Origin: Qipengyuania mesophila
Lineage (GTDB): Bacteria; Pseudomonadota; Alphaproteobacteria; Sphingomonadales; Sphingomonadaceae
NCBI RefSeq assembly: GCF_019711655.1
Contig: NZ_JAIGNU010000001.1
Coordinates: forward strand, 496,001-560,000
Direction of reading: 5' to 3'
Length of the DNA: 64,000 nt
Shown here: positions 25,124 through 34,851 of the stretch, piece by piece
How positions within the stretch are numbered: position 1 is the stretch's first letter
How the letters are laid out: the number at the start of each line of letters is the position of its first letter
Translations under genes and position numbers: made by a program
The notes under the pieces: model-generated
Database searches by the model: none
What the model was told of the DNA's origin: nothing
The model's input: only the letters and a program-made list of their open reading frames with translations

Positions 25124-25813
25124 GTGACCACATCTCAACCCGCGATTTCCGCCCGCAATCTCACGCTCACCCTCGGTTCGGCCGCTGCACCGGTCGAAAT
25201 CCTGCGCGGGATCGACCTCGACATCGCGCGCGGCTCGACCGTCGCGCTGCTCGGCCCCTCGGGCTCGGGCAAGAGCTCGCTGATGGCGGTGCTCTCGGGC
25301 CTCGAACGCGCGAGCGGCGGTGACCTGCAGGTCGCGAGTGCGGATTTCGCGACGCTGGACGAGGATGCGCTCGCGCATGCCCGCCGTGGGCGGATCGGCA
25401 TCGTGCTCCAGGCCTTCCACCTCCTGCCGACCATGACCGCGCTCGAAAACGTCGCCACGCCGATGGAGCTGGCGGGAGAAGGCGACGCGCAGGCGCGGGC
25501 GCGCGCCGAACTTGAGGCGGTCGGGCTCGGTCACCGGCTCGACCACTACCCGCAGCAATTGTCTGGCGGCGAGCAGCAGCGCGTCGCCATCGCCCGCGCC
25601 ATCGCACCGCGCCCCGAACTGATCTTCGCCGACGAGCCGACCGGTAATCTCGATGCCGCGACCGGGCACGAGATCGTCGAGCTGCTCTTCGCTCGCCGTG
25701 CCGAAACCGGCGCGACGCTGCTGGTCATCACGCACGATCCCGAGCTGGCCGAACACTGCGAACGCGTGCTCACGCTGGCAGACGGGCGGATCGCCAGCGA
25801 CAGCGCCGCATGA
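25124..25813 (+). CDS. ybbA: ABC transporter ATP-binding protein (YbbA-like)
   Basis: A 229-residue ATPase of the MacB/LolD type. Walker A is GPSGSGKSS (about residues 44-52), the Q-loop VLQAFHLLPTMTALENV, signature LSGGEQQR, Walker B LIFADEPTGNLD, and H-loop VITHD. It starts at a GTG and its stop overlaps the permease start by ATGA. Such exporters act on lipids or peptides; in E. coli the ybbA-ybbP function remains undefined. The divergent esterase 47 bases away suggests a shared lipid-related role (inference from context). Confidence 0.92.
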   Translation: MTTSQPAISARNLTLTLGSAAAPVEILRGIDLDIARGSTVALLGPSGSGKSSLMAVLSGLERASGGDLQVASADFATLDEDALAHARRGRIGIVLQAFHLLPTMTALENVATPMELAGEGDAQARARAELEAVGLGHRLDHYPQQLSGGEQQRVAIARAIAPRPELIFADEPTGNLDAATGHEIVELLFARRAETGATLLVITHDPELAEHCERVLTLADGRIASDSAA

Positions 25814-28317
25814 GCTGGGCGACCGCCTGGCGGATCGCGCGGCGCGACCTGAATGCCCGCTTCCGCGGACTGCGCCTGCTGCTCGTTTGCCTCTTCCTCG
25901 GCACCGCCGCACTGGCCGCGATCGGCTCGCTGACCGCGGCGATCGAGCGCGAGATCGAAAGCAACGGCCGCACCTATCTCGGCGGGGACCTGCAGGTCGA
26001 GCTGTGGCAGCGCGGGCTGAACACCGAGGAGCGCGCCGCGCTCGAGAAAATGGGCACGATCTCCGCCGGCCTGCGCATGCAGGCGATGGCGCGGCATGCC
26101 GAAGAGGCCGCGCCAATCGAGCTGAAGGCGGTCGATGCCTTCTATCCGCTCTATGGCGAACTGAGGCTCGAGGATGGCCGCAGCGTCGGTCCGCCGTCCC
26201 CCGACGAGGCCTGGCTCTCGCCGGGGGCCGCAGATCGGCTGGGCGTGGCACCGGGCGACACGATCACTATCGGTACGCAGCAGCTGCGCGTCGGCGGGTT
26301 GATCGCCGACGAGCCCGACCGGCTGAGCGAAGGCTTCCAGCTCGGCCCGACCGTGATCGTGGCCGACGACCTGCCGCAGCGTGCCGGACTGGTGGCGCCG
26401 GGGTCGATGTACCAGACCAAGACCCGCGTGCGCTTTTCCGCGAGCCGCGACACCGAAGCTACCGCCGAGGCGCTGCAGAAGCGCTTTCCGCAGGCCGGCT
26501 TCGATATCGACACTGCCGACCGTGCGGCACCAGGGACCGACCGCTTCGTCGACCGGATGGGCGAATTCCTCACCCTCGTCGGGCTCGCCGCGCTGGTCAT
26601 TGCCGGTATCGGTATCGGCGGCGGGGTGACCTCCTATCTCGATGCTCGGCGGCAGGGCATCGCAACACTCAAGATCCTCGGTGCCACGAGCCGCGACATC
26701 GCGCGCATCTATGCCTTGCAGATCACTGCAGCCGCGCTCGCCGGAAGCCTCGCGGGAATCGCCGTCGGCATCGCCATCGTCCCGCTGTTGGCACGCGCGC
26801 TCCAAGGCCTGCTGCCCGTCTCGAGCGGCTTCATCGTCGATCCCGGAGCGATCGCCCTGGCGCTCGCTTATGGCCTGCTGGTGGCGCTGGTCTTCGCCGC
26901 GCCGCCGCTGCTTCGGGCACGACATTTCCCCGCCATGGCGCTGATGCGCGCGCGCGTCGCCCCGCTGGCGCGCGATCGGCAGGCGCTGCTGCTGGTCGGC
27001 GGGGGGCTCGCCGCAATCGTCGCCCTCGCGCTGCTGACGGCGGACAACCCGTTGCTATCGGGCGGATTCCTCGCCGGAGCAGCCGCAATCCTCGGCCTTC
27101 TGGCCCTGCTCGGCCTCGGCATCCGCAGACTCACCGCCGCGCTGCCCCGCCCACGCAGCCCGATCGCACGCAACGCACTCGCCAATCTCCACCGTCCGGG
27201 CGCCTCGACGGGCGCGCTGGTCACCGCGCTCGGCTTCGGGCTGGCGGCCTTCGTCCTGCTTGCGGCGGTGCAGAGCGCGATCGACGGAAACATCGAGCGG
27301 CGCGTGCCCGACCGCGCGCCGGACTATTTCGTGCTCGACATCCCGCGCGACCGAGTGACCGAATTCGAAGCACTGGTGCAAGAGGCCGACCCCAAGGCGA
27401 ATTATCGCACCGTGCCGGCACTGCGCGGTTCGGTGCTCGCCTTCGGACCCGAAGGCGCGATGACCCGGACCGCCGATCTGGAAGACATTCCCGAAGGTGC
27501 CTGGGCGCTACGCGGCGAACGCGGGCTGACTTATGCCGACCAGGTCCCGCAGGGCAACGAGCTGACTGCGGGCACCTGGTGGGGACCGTTCTATTCGGGC
27601 GAGCCCCTGGTGTCGGTGGACGAGGAATTTGCCGAGGCTGCGGGGCTGAAGATCGGCGACATGATCACCTTCGGCGTGCTCGGCGTCGAGCGTAGCGCGC
27701 GGATCGCCAATCTGCGCCGGATCGACTGGGAAAGCATGGGCTTCAACTACGTCTTCGTGCTCAGCCCCAATGCACTGCGCGACGCGCCGCACAATCTCGC
27801 CGCTACGATCGAGCTCAGCCCCGGCACACCGACCGGGCCGCTGCTGCGATCGCTCGTCGCGGCCTTTCCTTCCGCCTCGGTGATCGAGGTCGGCGGCGTT
27901 CTCGAACAGGCGCGCTCGGTGCTCAAACAGGTTGGCCTGGCGACGCTCGCCGCCGCCAGCGTGGCGGTGCTGGCAGGGCTCGCCGTGCTCCTCGGAGCGA
28001 TCGCCGCGGCGCGCGCCGCGCGCACCTATGACACGGTCGTCCTGCGCGTGCTCGGCGCAGACCGGCGGCAGATCCTGGTGATGCAGCTGATCGAATATGC
28101 CGCGCTCACCGGCGCGCTCGCGCTGGTCGCGCTCGGGATCGGCAGCCTCGCAGCGTGGCTGGTGGTCACGCGCCTGTTCGAATTCGACTGGCTGCCCGAC
28201 TGGGGCATGATCATCGGCGTTCTCGGCCTCGGCAGCGCAGCGGTACTGGCTTTCGCCCTCGCCGCCTCGCTCCCGCTCCTGCGCGCCAAGCCCGCGCAGG
28301 CATTGCGCGCCCTGTGA
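25810..28317 (+). CDS. ybbP: ABC transporter permease, FtsX/LolE type (YbbP-like)
   Basis: An 835-residue permease with about ten membrane segments and two FtsX-like repeats. The N-terminus (RIARRDLNARFRGLRLLLVCLFLGTAALAAIGS) is a typical MacB/FtsX first helix, followed by a large periplasmic domain (about residues 50-250). The transmembrane core includes FLTLVGLAALVIAGIGIGGGVTSYLDARRQGIATLKILGATSRDI. A second periplasmic domain (about 490-680) and a last helix block with RVLGADRRQILVMQLIEYAAL follow. It is translationally coupled to its ATPase. A 12-bp hairpin follows the gene. Confidence 0.9.
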   Translation: MSWATAWRIARRDLNARFRGLRLLLVCLFLGTAALAAIGSLTAAIEREIESNGRTYLGGDLQVELWQRGLNTEERAALEKMGTISAGLRMQAMARHAEEAAPIELKAVDAFYPLYGELRLEDGRSVGPPSPDEAWLSPGAADRLGVAPGDTITIGTQQLRVGGLIADEPDRLSEGFQLGPTVIVADDLPQRAGLVAPGSMYQTKTRVRFSASRDTEATAEALQKRFPQAGFDIDTADRAAPGTDRFVDRMGEFLTLVGLAALVIAGIGIGGGVTSYLDARRQGIATLKILGATSRDIARIYALQITAAALAGSLAGIAVGIAIVPLLARALQGLLPVSSGFIVDPGAIALALAYGLLVALVFAAPPLLRARHFPAMALMRARVAPLARDRQALLLVGGGLAAIVALALLTADNPLLSGGFLAGAAAILGLLALLGLGIRRLTAALPRPRSPIARNALANLHRPGASTGALVTALGFGLAAFVLLAAVQSAIDGNIERRVPDRAPDYFVLDIPRDRVTEFEALVQEADPKANYRTVPALRGSVLAFGPEGAMTRTADLEDIPEGAWALRGERGLTYADQVPQGNELTAGTWWGPFYSGEPLVSVDEEFAEAAGLKIGDMITFGVLGVERSARIANLRRIDWESMGFNYVFVLSPNALRDAPHNLAATIELSPGTPTGPLLRSLVAAFPSASVIEVGGVLEQARSVLKQVGLATLAAASVAVLAGLAVLLGAIAAARAARTYDTVVLRVLGADRRQILVMQLIEYAALTGALALVALGIGSLAAWLVVTRLFEFDWLPDWGMIIGVLGLGSAAVLAFALAASLPLLRAKPAQALRAL

Positions 28318-28327
28318 ACGGGCGATG

Positions 28328-28358
28328 CCCGCTCGCCTCGATTCGTGAGGCGAGCGGG
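28328..28358. terminator. Bidirectional terminator hairpin between ybbP and the tail-collar gene
   Basis: A perfect 12-bp stem, CCCGCTCGCCTC and GAGGCGAGCGGG (28328-28339 with 28347-28358), with a 7-base loop, sits in the 49-base space between two convergent genes. There is no U-tract on either side, so efficiency is uncertain. Confidence 0.6.
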
Positions 28359-28366
28359 AACGCAGG

Positions 28367-28963
28367 TCAGTTGCGCGGGGGGAAAATCCCCTGGGTCACA
28401 ACGCAATAGCGCATGCCAATATACGGATCGCGGATGCTGAAGGGCTGCGATCCGCCGTTCGGACGGATCTGGACCTCGTTGTCGCCCATCGTCACGTTGT
28501 CGTTGCCGGTGGTGTACTGGTTCGTACCTGAAGCGAAGGTCGCGAAGGTGTTGCCCGCCGGATTGTTGGTATTGGGTGCCTGGCTCGAGGCGCGTACGCG
28601 CGCATCGTGATTGTGACTTGGCATCTGGTTGATCGTGAGGGTGACGGTTTCCGTGCCGCTCCTCTCGCCCTGAACCACGGGTGTCAGCCCGGGACCCGAG
28701 CCTTGGCCGACCGGCGAGCGACCGCGAAGATCGGGAAGCGCGAAGGTCGTCCGCCCGTCGCCGCCGTAGGTCGTCCCCAGCAGGGAGAACAGGGCCGTGT
28801 TGCTAGCGATCGACAGGAGCTGGCCCTCTGCCGAGGCCGTATTGCGGGGACAGAAAGTGAAGCCGACCATGAAGACTTCGCCGAGATACTTGTCCTGTGC
28901 CCCGGCCGGAGCCGCCATCGTCATCATGGCAAGGCAAGATGTGCCGATAAGAAACCGTTTCAT
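28367..28963 (-). CDS. Exported phage-tail-collar domain protein (microcystin-dependent protein family)
   Basis: A 198-residue protein with a signal peptide (MKRFLIGTSCLAMMTMAAPAGAQ) followed by a tail-collar domain: YLGEVFMVGFTFCPRNTASAEGQLL, LFSLLGTTYGGDGRTTFALPDLRGR, and NQMPSHNHD with a glycine/asparagine-rich stretch, ending GGSQPFSIRDPYIGMRYCVV. The domain is the same as in MdpB-type proteins and phage tail collars. There are no other phage genes nearby, and the signal peptide makes it a secreted bacterial protein rather than a virion part. Function is unknown; a surface or extracellular role is likely. Confidence 0.88.
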   Translation of the reverse strand: MKRFLIGTSCLAMMTMAAPAGAQDKYLGEVFMVGFTFCPRNTASAEGQLLSIASNTALFSLLGTTYGGDGRTTFALPDLRGRSPVGQGSGPGLTPVVQGERSGTETVTLTINQMPSHNHDARVRASSQAPNTNNPAGNTFATFASGTNQYTTGNDNVTMGDNEVQIRPNGGSQPFSIRDPYIGMRYCVVTQGIFPPRN

Positions 28964-29196
28964 ACCTGTTCACTCCCTTTAGAACCCCATGGATTTCGCC
29001 CAATCGAGATGCTTCCAGTCGCATCCCGCGGCAGCACGATGCCTGGTGCACGGCACAACAATTGGCGCATGAATTCCCCTCTCCAGCCATCGCAATACTG
29101 TCATTCGATTTGCCGACGACTCGCCCATCATGCCAGAATCAGTATCAATGGCAAATCTTCCTTTTTGGTCACGGAGTTAGGAGCGAACCACCGGCA

Positions 29197-29226
29197 ACGA
29201 AAAAGGGGGCCGCGCAGGGCCCCCTT
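29197..29226 (-). terminator. Rho-independent terminator of the TonB-dependent receptor gene
   Basis: On the minus strand a 9-bp stem AAGGGGGCC/GGCCCCCTT (29203-29211 with 29218-29226) with a 6-base loop is followed by TTTTTCGTT. It lies about 28 bases past the stop codon. Confidence 0.85.
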
Positions 29227-29253
29227 CCCGTTTCCGTCCTGAACCCGATCGCG

Positions 29254-31953
29254 TCAGAAGCGCATGCGTGCCGCCACGCCGTAGGTGCGTGGCTGGTTCG
29301 GGTAGCCCGAAACCGCCTTACCCTGTGCCACCGCCGGGAATACCGTGGTGAGGTAGCGATCGTCGAGCAGGTTGCGGCCCCACACGCTCAGTTCCAGACC
29401 CATGTCGAAGGCATAGGTGAGCGACGCGTTGAGGTTGTTGACCTCGCGAGTGTAGGCGCGCGCCGCATCGCGGGCGGGACCGAAGTCACGCGCGCCGGTC
29501 GCGGGATCGACGACGATGTAGTTGGTCAGACCGTCCGTGACCTGCACCGGCGACTGGTAGGAGAAGTCGCCACGCAGGATGATGTGGTCGCCGTTGGAGT
29601 TGATTTCCTTGTCGTACTGCGCGCCGAAGACGGCCGACAGTTCGGGGACGCCCGCAACCGGTTCGCCCGTCAGGTCGCCGACCGGCGAATTGGGGAAGCT
29701 GTCGTACGTCGCGTCGAGATAGGTCATCCCGAGGCTCAGTGTCAGCTCGTTGCTGGCATAGAACTGGCCGTCGAACTCGACTCCGAAGGTTTCCTGCTTG
29801 CCGGCATTCGACAGGATGAACGACGTCCCCGTGAAGGTGTTCGCCTGGAAATCCTCGATCGACTGGCGGAAGAAGGTCAGGTTGGCTGCAGCGCGGCTCC
29901 AGTTGCCCTTGATGCCCAGTTCGATGACTTCCGAATTCTCGGCGGCAGCAAAACGCGTACCCGGACGCAGGTTCACTACTCCCAGGCCTGCGGCCTGCAG
30001 GGCGGCGAAGTCGGTCGGAAGCGGACGGCTGTCGCGCGACAGGTTGAAGCTCGGTGCCTTGTAGCCGGTCGCCCAGCTGGCATAGACGTTGAGCGTCGGC
30101 GTGACTTCGTAGGCCAGGCGGACATTCCAGCTCCAGTCGTCGTCGTCGGTGGCGCAGTCCTCGATCGAGTTCGGGCAGTTCTGCATCGGCGGCAGGAACT
30201 GGAACGGCCGAAGCGCGAGAAGCGGATTGACGGCGGGATTGGCGTCGTTGGCGTCGGCAAATGCCTGTGCCGGACCGGCGATGAGCTGGTTGAACGCATC
30301 CAGCCCGATGATCCCGATCAGCGTCTGCACCTGGGCGGCGGTGGCCGGCGTGCCTGCCGGCAGGCCGAGCGCCTGCCCTGCACCCAGCGCGATGCCCTGC
30401 CGGGTGATCGCCGTATTGCCCGACTGGACGAGATCGATGTTCGAGAACACGTCGGTGCTGACCGAGTTGGTCACGATCTGCTTCTTGTCCTTGGTGTAGT
30501 TGGCACCAAGGGTCAGGACGAGGCGATCGGTGATCTCGAAATCGACATTGCCGAAGACCGAGAACGCCTCGTTATCCTGGACGATGTTGTTGAAGAAGCC
30601 CTGGCCGTTGGCGAAGAACTGGCCGGTGTAGTCGGTGCCGTTGAGCGCCGACAGCGTGGCTTCGAGCGTATCGACCGTCTGCGTACCGCCGGTCGCGCCC
30701 TGCAGCAGCAGGTTGGCATAGGGGCGGAACGCCGGGCCGAAGACGATGCTGTCGGACGTATCGACGCGTTCGTCGAAATAATATCCGCCGACCAGGAAAT
30801 TGAACGGGCCGTCGAAGTCCGAGGCGAAGCGCAGTTCCTGAGTGAAGGTGTTGATGTCGGCATCGCCGATATTCGCGCCCGTCACCGCCGGAAGGCTGGT
30901 GAAGTCGACGTCTTGGTCGGCCGACAGATGCGTTTCGCGATAGGCGGTGATCGAGGTCATCGTGATCGGGCCGAATTCATAGTCGACCTGGCCCGAGATG
31001 CCGTAGTTCTCGATCTCGTTGATCGGGTCGACGTCGGTGTAGATCACGTCGCCGTCGGGATTGTTGCGGAAGTCGTTGACCTGGCCGCCGAGCAACTGGA
31101 TCGCACCGAGTTCGGCCGAAGGAGCGACATTGAGCACACCGCAGCAGCGTTCCTTGATCTTGTCGTAATCGCCGATCACGCGAACGCGCAGCGGGCCGCC
31201 GTTGTCGAACAGCAGCTGGCCGCGGGTGAACCAGCGGTTGCGATCGTTGATGTCTTCGCCGTTGACGCCGTTGGTCAGGAAGCCGTCGCGCTTGTTGATC
31301 CCGGCGCCGACGCTGAAGGCGATCGAATCGCTGATCGGGCCGGTGACGAAGCCCTTGGCGACCATGGCGTCGTAATTGCCGTAGCTCGCCTCGACCATGC
31401 CGCCGAAGTCGAACTGCGGTTCCTTGGTGACGATCGAAATCACGCCCGCGCTCGCGTTCTTGCCGAACAGGGTCGACTGCGGGCCGCGCAGGACTTCGAC
31501 GCGCTGGATGTCGGGAAGGTCGGAGATCTGCGAGATCGCGCGGCTGCGATAGACGCCGTCGACGAACATCGCGACCGAGGGTTCGAGGCCGATGTTGTTG
31601 CCGTCGGTGCCGAAGCCGCGGACCGAATAGCTGGTCGCGAAGGCGCTCTGGTTCTGGCTGACGCGCAGCGAGGGAACCACCGTGGCGAGGTCGGCGATGT
31701 CGCGGATCTGCGCGCGCTCGATGGTCTCGGCGCTGGTCACGCTGACCGCGACCGGAGTTTCCTGCAGGGTCTGTTCGCGCTTGGTCGCGGTGACGACGAT
31801 GACATTGCCGTTCGCGGGTGCCGCGGTTTCGGTGTCCTCGCCATCGGTGTCCGCATCCTGGGCCTGGGCCGCAGCGGGCAGAACCAGCGCCGCAGCGCCG
31901 GTGAGCAGGGCAGTACGAACGGTCGCGGTGCGGCCGAATGCAGTGAATTTCAT
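29254..31953 (-). CDS. TonB-dependent outer-membrane receptor
   Basis: An 899-residue receptor with signal peptide ending PAAAQAQD, an acidic linker, the plug domain (VIVVTATKREQTLQETPVAVSVTS, LATVVPSLRV, SVRGFGTDGNN, VDGVYRSRAISQISDLPDIQRVEVLRGPQSTLFGKNASAGVISIVTK) and a 22-strand barrel ending in RTYGVAARMRF with the terminal phenylalanine. The style matches receptors abundant in sphingomonads that import siderophores, vitamins or xenobiotics. There is no neighbouring transporter or regulator to fix the ligand. GAGGAC is 7 bases before the ATG. An extra cysteine pair (ERCCGV) is seen in a barrel loop. Confidence 0.93.
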   Translation of the reverse strand: MKFTAFGRTATVRTALLTGAAALVLPAAAQAQDADTDGEDTETAAPANGNVIVVTATKREQTLQETPVAVSVTSAETIERAQIRDIADLATVVPSLRVSQNQSAFATSYSVRGFGTDGNNIGLEPSVAMFVDGVYRSRAISQISDLPDIQRVEVLRGPQSTLFGKNASAGVISIVTKEPQFDFGGMVEASYGNYDAMVAKGFVTGPISDSIAFSVGAGINKRDGFLTNGVNGEDINDRNRWFTRGQLLFDNGGPLRVRVIGDYDKIKERCCGVLNVAPSAELGAIQLLGGQVNDFRNNPDGDVIYTDVDPINEIENYGISGQVDYEFGPITMTSITAYRETHLSADQDVDFTSLPAVTGANIGDADINTFTQELRFASDFDGPFNFLVGGYYFDERVDTSDSIVFGPAFRPYANLLLQGATGGTQTVDTLEATLSALNGTDYTGQFFANGQGFFNNIVQDNEAFSVFGNVDFEITDRLVLTLGANYTKDKKQIVTNSVSTDVFSNIDLVQSGNTAITRQGIALGAGQALGLPAGTPATAAQVQTLIGIIGLDAFNQLIAGPAQAFADANDANPAVNPLLALRPFQFLPPMQNCPNSIEDCATDDDDWSWNVRLAYEVTPTLNVYASWATGYKAPSFNLSRDSRPLPTDFAALQAAGLGVVNLRPGTRFAAAENSEVIELGIKGNWSRAAANLTFFRQSIEDFQANTFTGTSFILSNAGKQETFGVEFDGQFYASNELTLSLGMTYLDATYDSFPNSPVGDLTGEPVAGVPELSAVFGAQYDKEINSNGDHIILRGDFSYQSPVQVTDGLTNYIVVDPATGARDFGPARDAARAYTREVNNLNASLTYAFDMGLELSVWGRNLLDDRYLTTVFPAVAQGKAVSGYPNQPRTYGVAARMRF

Positions 31954-32212
31954 GAAAGGTCCTCTTCTCTCAAGACGTCTTTTCGGTCTGCTGCGCAGTC
32001 CCCAAAAACACGCAAGCGGCGGCGGGTTACCAGACCCGCTATGCCTCTCAAGCATTTAGCCGACCAATGTTGCACCTCACCCGACGTGTGTGCCTTTCGC
32101 GTTACACCGCAGCATCTTGCCGCAATGCAGCATCTAAGCTAGGGGCGCGCCCGAAACGCGTCTCCTCCTCATGCGTTGACGCTACGACACCCTAATCGAA
32201 AGCAGTTTTCTC

Positions 32213-34033
32213 ATGTCCCGCGACCTTCGCAACGTGGCGATTATCGCCCACGTCGACCACGGCAAGACCACCCTCGTTGACCAGCTCTTCCGCCAGTCGG
32301 GCACCTTCCGCGAGAATCAGCGCGTCGAAGAACGCGCGATGGATTCGAACGACCTGGAGAAGGAACGCGGGATCACGATTCTCGCCAAGTGCACCAGCGT
32401 CGAATGGAATGGTACGCGCATCAACATCGTCGATACGCCGGGACACGCCGACTTCGGCGCCGAGGTCGAGCGCATCCTGAGCATGGTCGACGGCGTGATC
32501 CTGCTGGTCGATTCCGCCGAGGGCCCTATGCCACAGACCAAGTTCGTCACCGGCAAGGCGCTGGCGTTGGGCCTGCGCCCGATCGTGGTGGTCAACAAGA
32601 TCGACCGCGGCGATGCACGCCCGCAGGAAGTGCTCGACGAAGTGTTCGATCTCTTCGCCAGCCTCGATGCGAATGACGACCAGCTCGACTTCCCGAGCCT
32701 GTGGGCTTCGGGCCGCGACGGCTATGCCAGCGAGGACGAGCACGCCCGCGACGGCAATCTCGAGCCGCTGTTCAAGCTGATCGTCGATCACGTGCCCGCA
32801 CCGGGCCTCGACACCGAAGCGCCGTTCAGCTTCCTCGCCACGCTGCTCGACCGCGACAATTTCATGGGCCGCGTGCTCACCGGCCGCGTCCAGTCGGGCA
32901 AGCTCAACGTCAACGACCCGATCCACGCGCTCGACGCCAACGGCAATGTCATCGAAGTCGGCCGCGCGACCAAGCTGCTCAGCTTCGACGGGCTCGACCG
33001 TGTGCCGGTCGACCATGCCGAAGCGGGCGACATCATTGCGCTGGCTGGCCTCGAAAAGGCGACCGTCTCGAACACCATCGCCGACCCTTCGGTGAAGACG
33101 CCGATCGAAGCGCAGCCGATCGATCCACCGACGCTGGCGATGCAGTTCTCGGTCAACGACAGTCCGCTGGCCGGTCGCGAAGGCAGCAAGGTCACCAGCC
33201 GCATGATCCGCGACCGCCTCTACCGCGAAGCGGAGACCAACGTCGCCATTCGCATCACCGAGAGCGAGGACAAGGACAGCTTCGAGGTCGCCGGTCGCGG
33301 CGAGCTGCAGCTGGGCGTGCTCATCGAAACGATGCGCCGCGAAGGCTTCGAACTCGGCATCAGCCGCCCGCGCGTGCTGTTCCGCACCGAAAACGGCCAA
33401 CGCATGGAGCCGTTCGAGACCGTCGTCATCGACGTCGATGACGAGCACTCGGGCACGGTCGTCGAGAAGATGCAGCGCCGCAAGGCCGAACTCACCGAAA
33501 TGCGTCCCTCGGGCCAGGGCAAGACCCGCATTACCTTTTCCGCCCCCAGCCGCGGCCTGATTGGCTATCACGGCGAATTCCTGTCCGACACACGCGGCAC
33601 GGGCATCATGAACCGCCTGTTCGAGAAGTACGATACCTATCGCGGCCCGATCGAAGGCCGCCAGAACGGCGTCCTGATCTCGATGGTCCCGGGCGAAGCC
33701 GTTCCCTACGCGCTCAATGCGCTGGAGGAACGCGGCGAACTGTTCATCCGCGGTGGCGCGAAGATCTACGAAGGCATGGTCATCGGCGAAAACGCCAAGC
33801 CCGACGATCTCGAAGTCAACCCGATGAAGTCGAAGCAGCTGACCAACTTCCGCTCGACCGGCAAGGACGACGCCATTCGCCTGACGCCGCCGCGCGTGAT
33901 GACGCTGGAACAGGCGATCGCCTATATCGACGACGATGAGATGGTAGAAGTGACGCCCGAGAGCATCCGCCTGCGCAAGGCGATCCTCGATCCGCACGAG
34001 CGCAAGCGCGCCAAGCGCGCCGCGCAAGCCTGA
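32213..34033 (+). CDS. typA: Ribosome-binding translational GTPase TypA/BipA
   Basis: A 606-residue translation-factor GTPase. G1 is [10 protein letters not shown]2 follows with RGITI, G3 DTPGHAD, and G4 NKID ([14 protein letters not shown]). The C-terminal EF-G-like domains ([28 protein letters not shown] and [35 protein letters not shown]) identify TypA rather than EF-G. It acts in 50S assembly and stress and low-temperature growth. It stands alone and converges on the DUF2306-like gene with a 2-base gap. A 9-bp stem, GCGTCGGCG/CGCCGACGC (34043-34051 with 34063-34071), in the downstream gene's end may act as a shared terminator. Confidence 0.97.
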   Translation: MSRDLRNVAIIAHVDHGKTTLVDQLFRQSGTFRENQRVEERAMDSNDLEKERGITILAKCTSVEWNGTRINIVDTPGHADFGAEVERILSMVDGVILLVDSAEGPMPQTKFVTGKALALGLRPIVVVNKIDRGDARPQEVLDEVFDLFASLDANDDQLDFPSLWASGRDGYASEDEHARDGNLEPLFKLIVDHVPAPGLDTEAPFSFLATLLDRDNFMGRVLTGRVQSGKLNVNDPIHALDANGNVIEVGRATKLLSFDGLDRVPVDHAEAGDIIALAGLEKATVSNTIADPSVKTPIEAQPIDPPTLAMQFSVNDSPLAGREGSKVTSRMIRDRLYREAETNVAIRITESEDKDSFEVAGRGELQLGVLIETMRREGFELGISRPRVLFRTENGQRMEPFETVVIDVDDEHSGTVVEKMQRRKAELTEMRPSGQGKTRITFSAPSRGLIGYHGEFLSDTRGTGIMNRLFEKYDTYRGPIEGRQNGVLISMVPGEAVPYALNALEERGELFIRGGAKIYEGMVIGENAKPDDLEVNPMKSKQLTNFRSTGKDDAIRLTPPRVMTLEQAIAYIDDDEMVEVTPESIRLRKAILDPHERKRAKRAAQA

Positions 34034-34035
34034 GC

Positions 34036-34695
34036 CTAGGTAGCGTCGGCGGGGACCTTCCTCGCCGACGCCCGCCTCGCTGCGGGTCCGAAGCCGAAGT
34101 AGATCAGCGGCGCCAGCAAGAGCGACCCGAAGACGATCACCGGCACCGGCACGCCGATGTCGGGTGCAACGATGATCGTCGGCGCCATCACCATCTGCGC
34201 CATTGCCAGCGCCATGAACAGCCTGTGCCTGCCCAGCCGGTCCATGCGCGGAACCTTCGCCGCGCGCAGATAACGCCAGTCGAGCAGAGCGAACACGCCG
34301 ATGATCGCGCACATCGCCAAGGGTGCCGGGAAGAAGGTCGATCCGCTCCGGTAGAGATTGACCGCAGTCGCCAGCATTCCGAGCATCACCATGCCGATCA
34401 GCGCAAGCAGTCCCCATTCCCACCTGCGCGCGCCCGCCCACTGCGGATTGACCGCGAGCAGGGCATTGCCGATTGCGTAGAGCGTCACCGTTGCCGACAC
34501 CATCGCCAGCGGTAATGGCCGGTCGAACATGAACATCCACGCGGTCAGCGCCGAAACGACCATCCCGGCGACGAAGACCCAACCCGCACGGCGGTGCCAT
34601 GGCCCTCCCTTGTACGATGCCAAGGCTACGACGGCCGCCCCCGCAGCGCCGAAGCCGAGCACCGCGTGCAGCAAGTGGGAAAAATCACCGGCCAT
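34036..34695 (-). CDS. DUF2306-like integral membrane protein
   Basis: A 219-residue protein with about seven hydrophobic segments. It starts MAGDFSHLLHAVLGFGAAGAAVVALASYKGGPWHRRAGWVFVAGM, where HRRAGW is a conserved feature of DUF2306-like predicted membrane proteins. Conserved charged residues lie between helices (DWRYLRAAKVPRMDRLGRHRLFMALAMAQM). No enzymatic motif is seen. It is isolated: convergent with typA and separated by a terminator from the outer-membrane protein gene. The family name is a recognition by style, not a search. Confidence 0.7.
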   Translation of the reverse strand: MAGDFSHLLHAVLGFGAAGAAVVALASYKGGPWHRRAGWVFVAGMVVSALTAWMFMFDRPLPLAMVSATVTLYAIGNALLAVNPQWAGARRWEWGLLALIGMVMLGMLATAVNLYRSGSTFFPAPLAMCAIIGVFALLDWRYLRAAKVPRMDRLGRHRLFMALAMAQMVMAPTIIVAPDIGVPVPVIVFGSLLLAPLIYFGFGPAARRASARKVPADAT

Positions 34696-34795
34696 CGCGC
34701 CACCCTCCCCCGCCGACGATCGAGCGATGTCGATATCATAGGGAGCTGAGGGCGCAAAATCGAGAGCGGGCGCCGGTGCCGATACCTTTGGTCAC

Positions 34796-34830
34796 GCGCA
34801 AAAAAGGGCGACCCGAAGGGCCGCCCTTTT
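34796..34830. terminator. Terminator hairpin after the outer-membrane protein gene
   Basis: A 9-bp stem AAAAGGGCG/CGCCCTTTT (34802-34810 with 34822-34830) has an inner CCC-GAA-GGG extension. A-rich and T-rich flanks allow termination from either direction; it serves the minus-strand barrel gene ending at 34852. Confidence 0.8.
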
Positions 34831-34851
34831 CCTGTGCCGGCTTGTTACCGG

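Noticed and set aside
28367..28963. Tail-collar gene as a sign of a prophage
   Set aside because: The protein has a signal peptide, there are no other phage genes, integrase or att repeats, and base composition matches the neighbours.
29062..32142. Very long open frame (over 1000 codons) on the plus strand opposite the TonB-dependent receptor
   Set aside because: Composition is a mirror of the receptor codons (rich in Arg, Asp, Val, Ala with no domain or signal peptide). The receptor on the other strand has all family motifs, a ribosome-binding site and a terminator.
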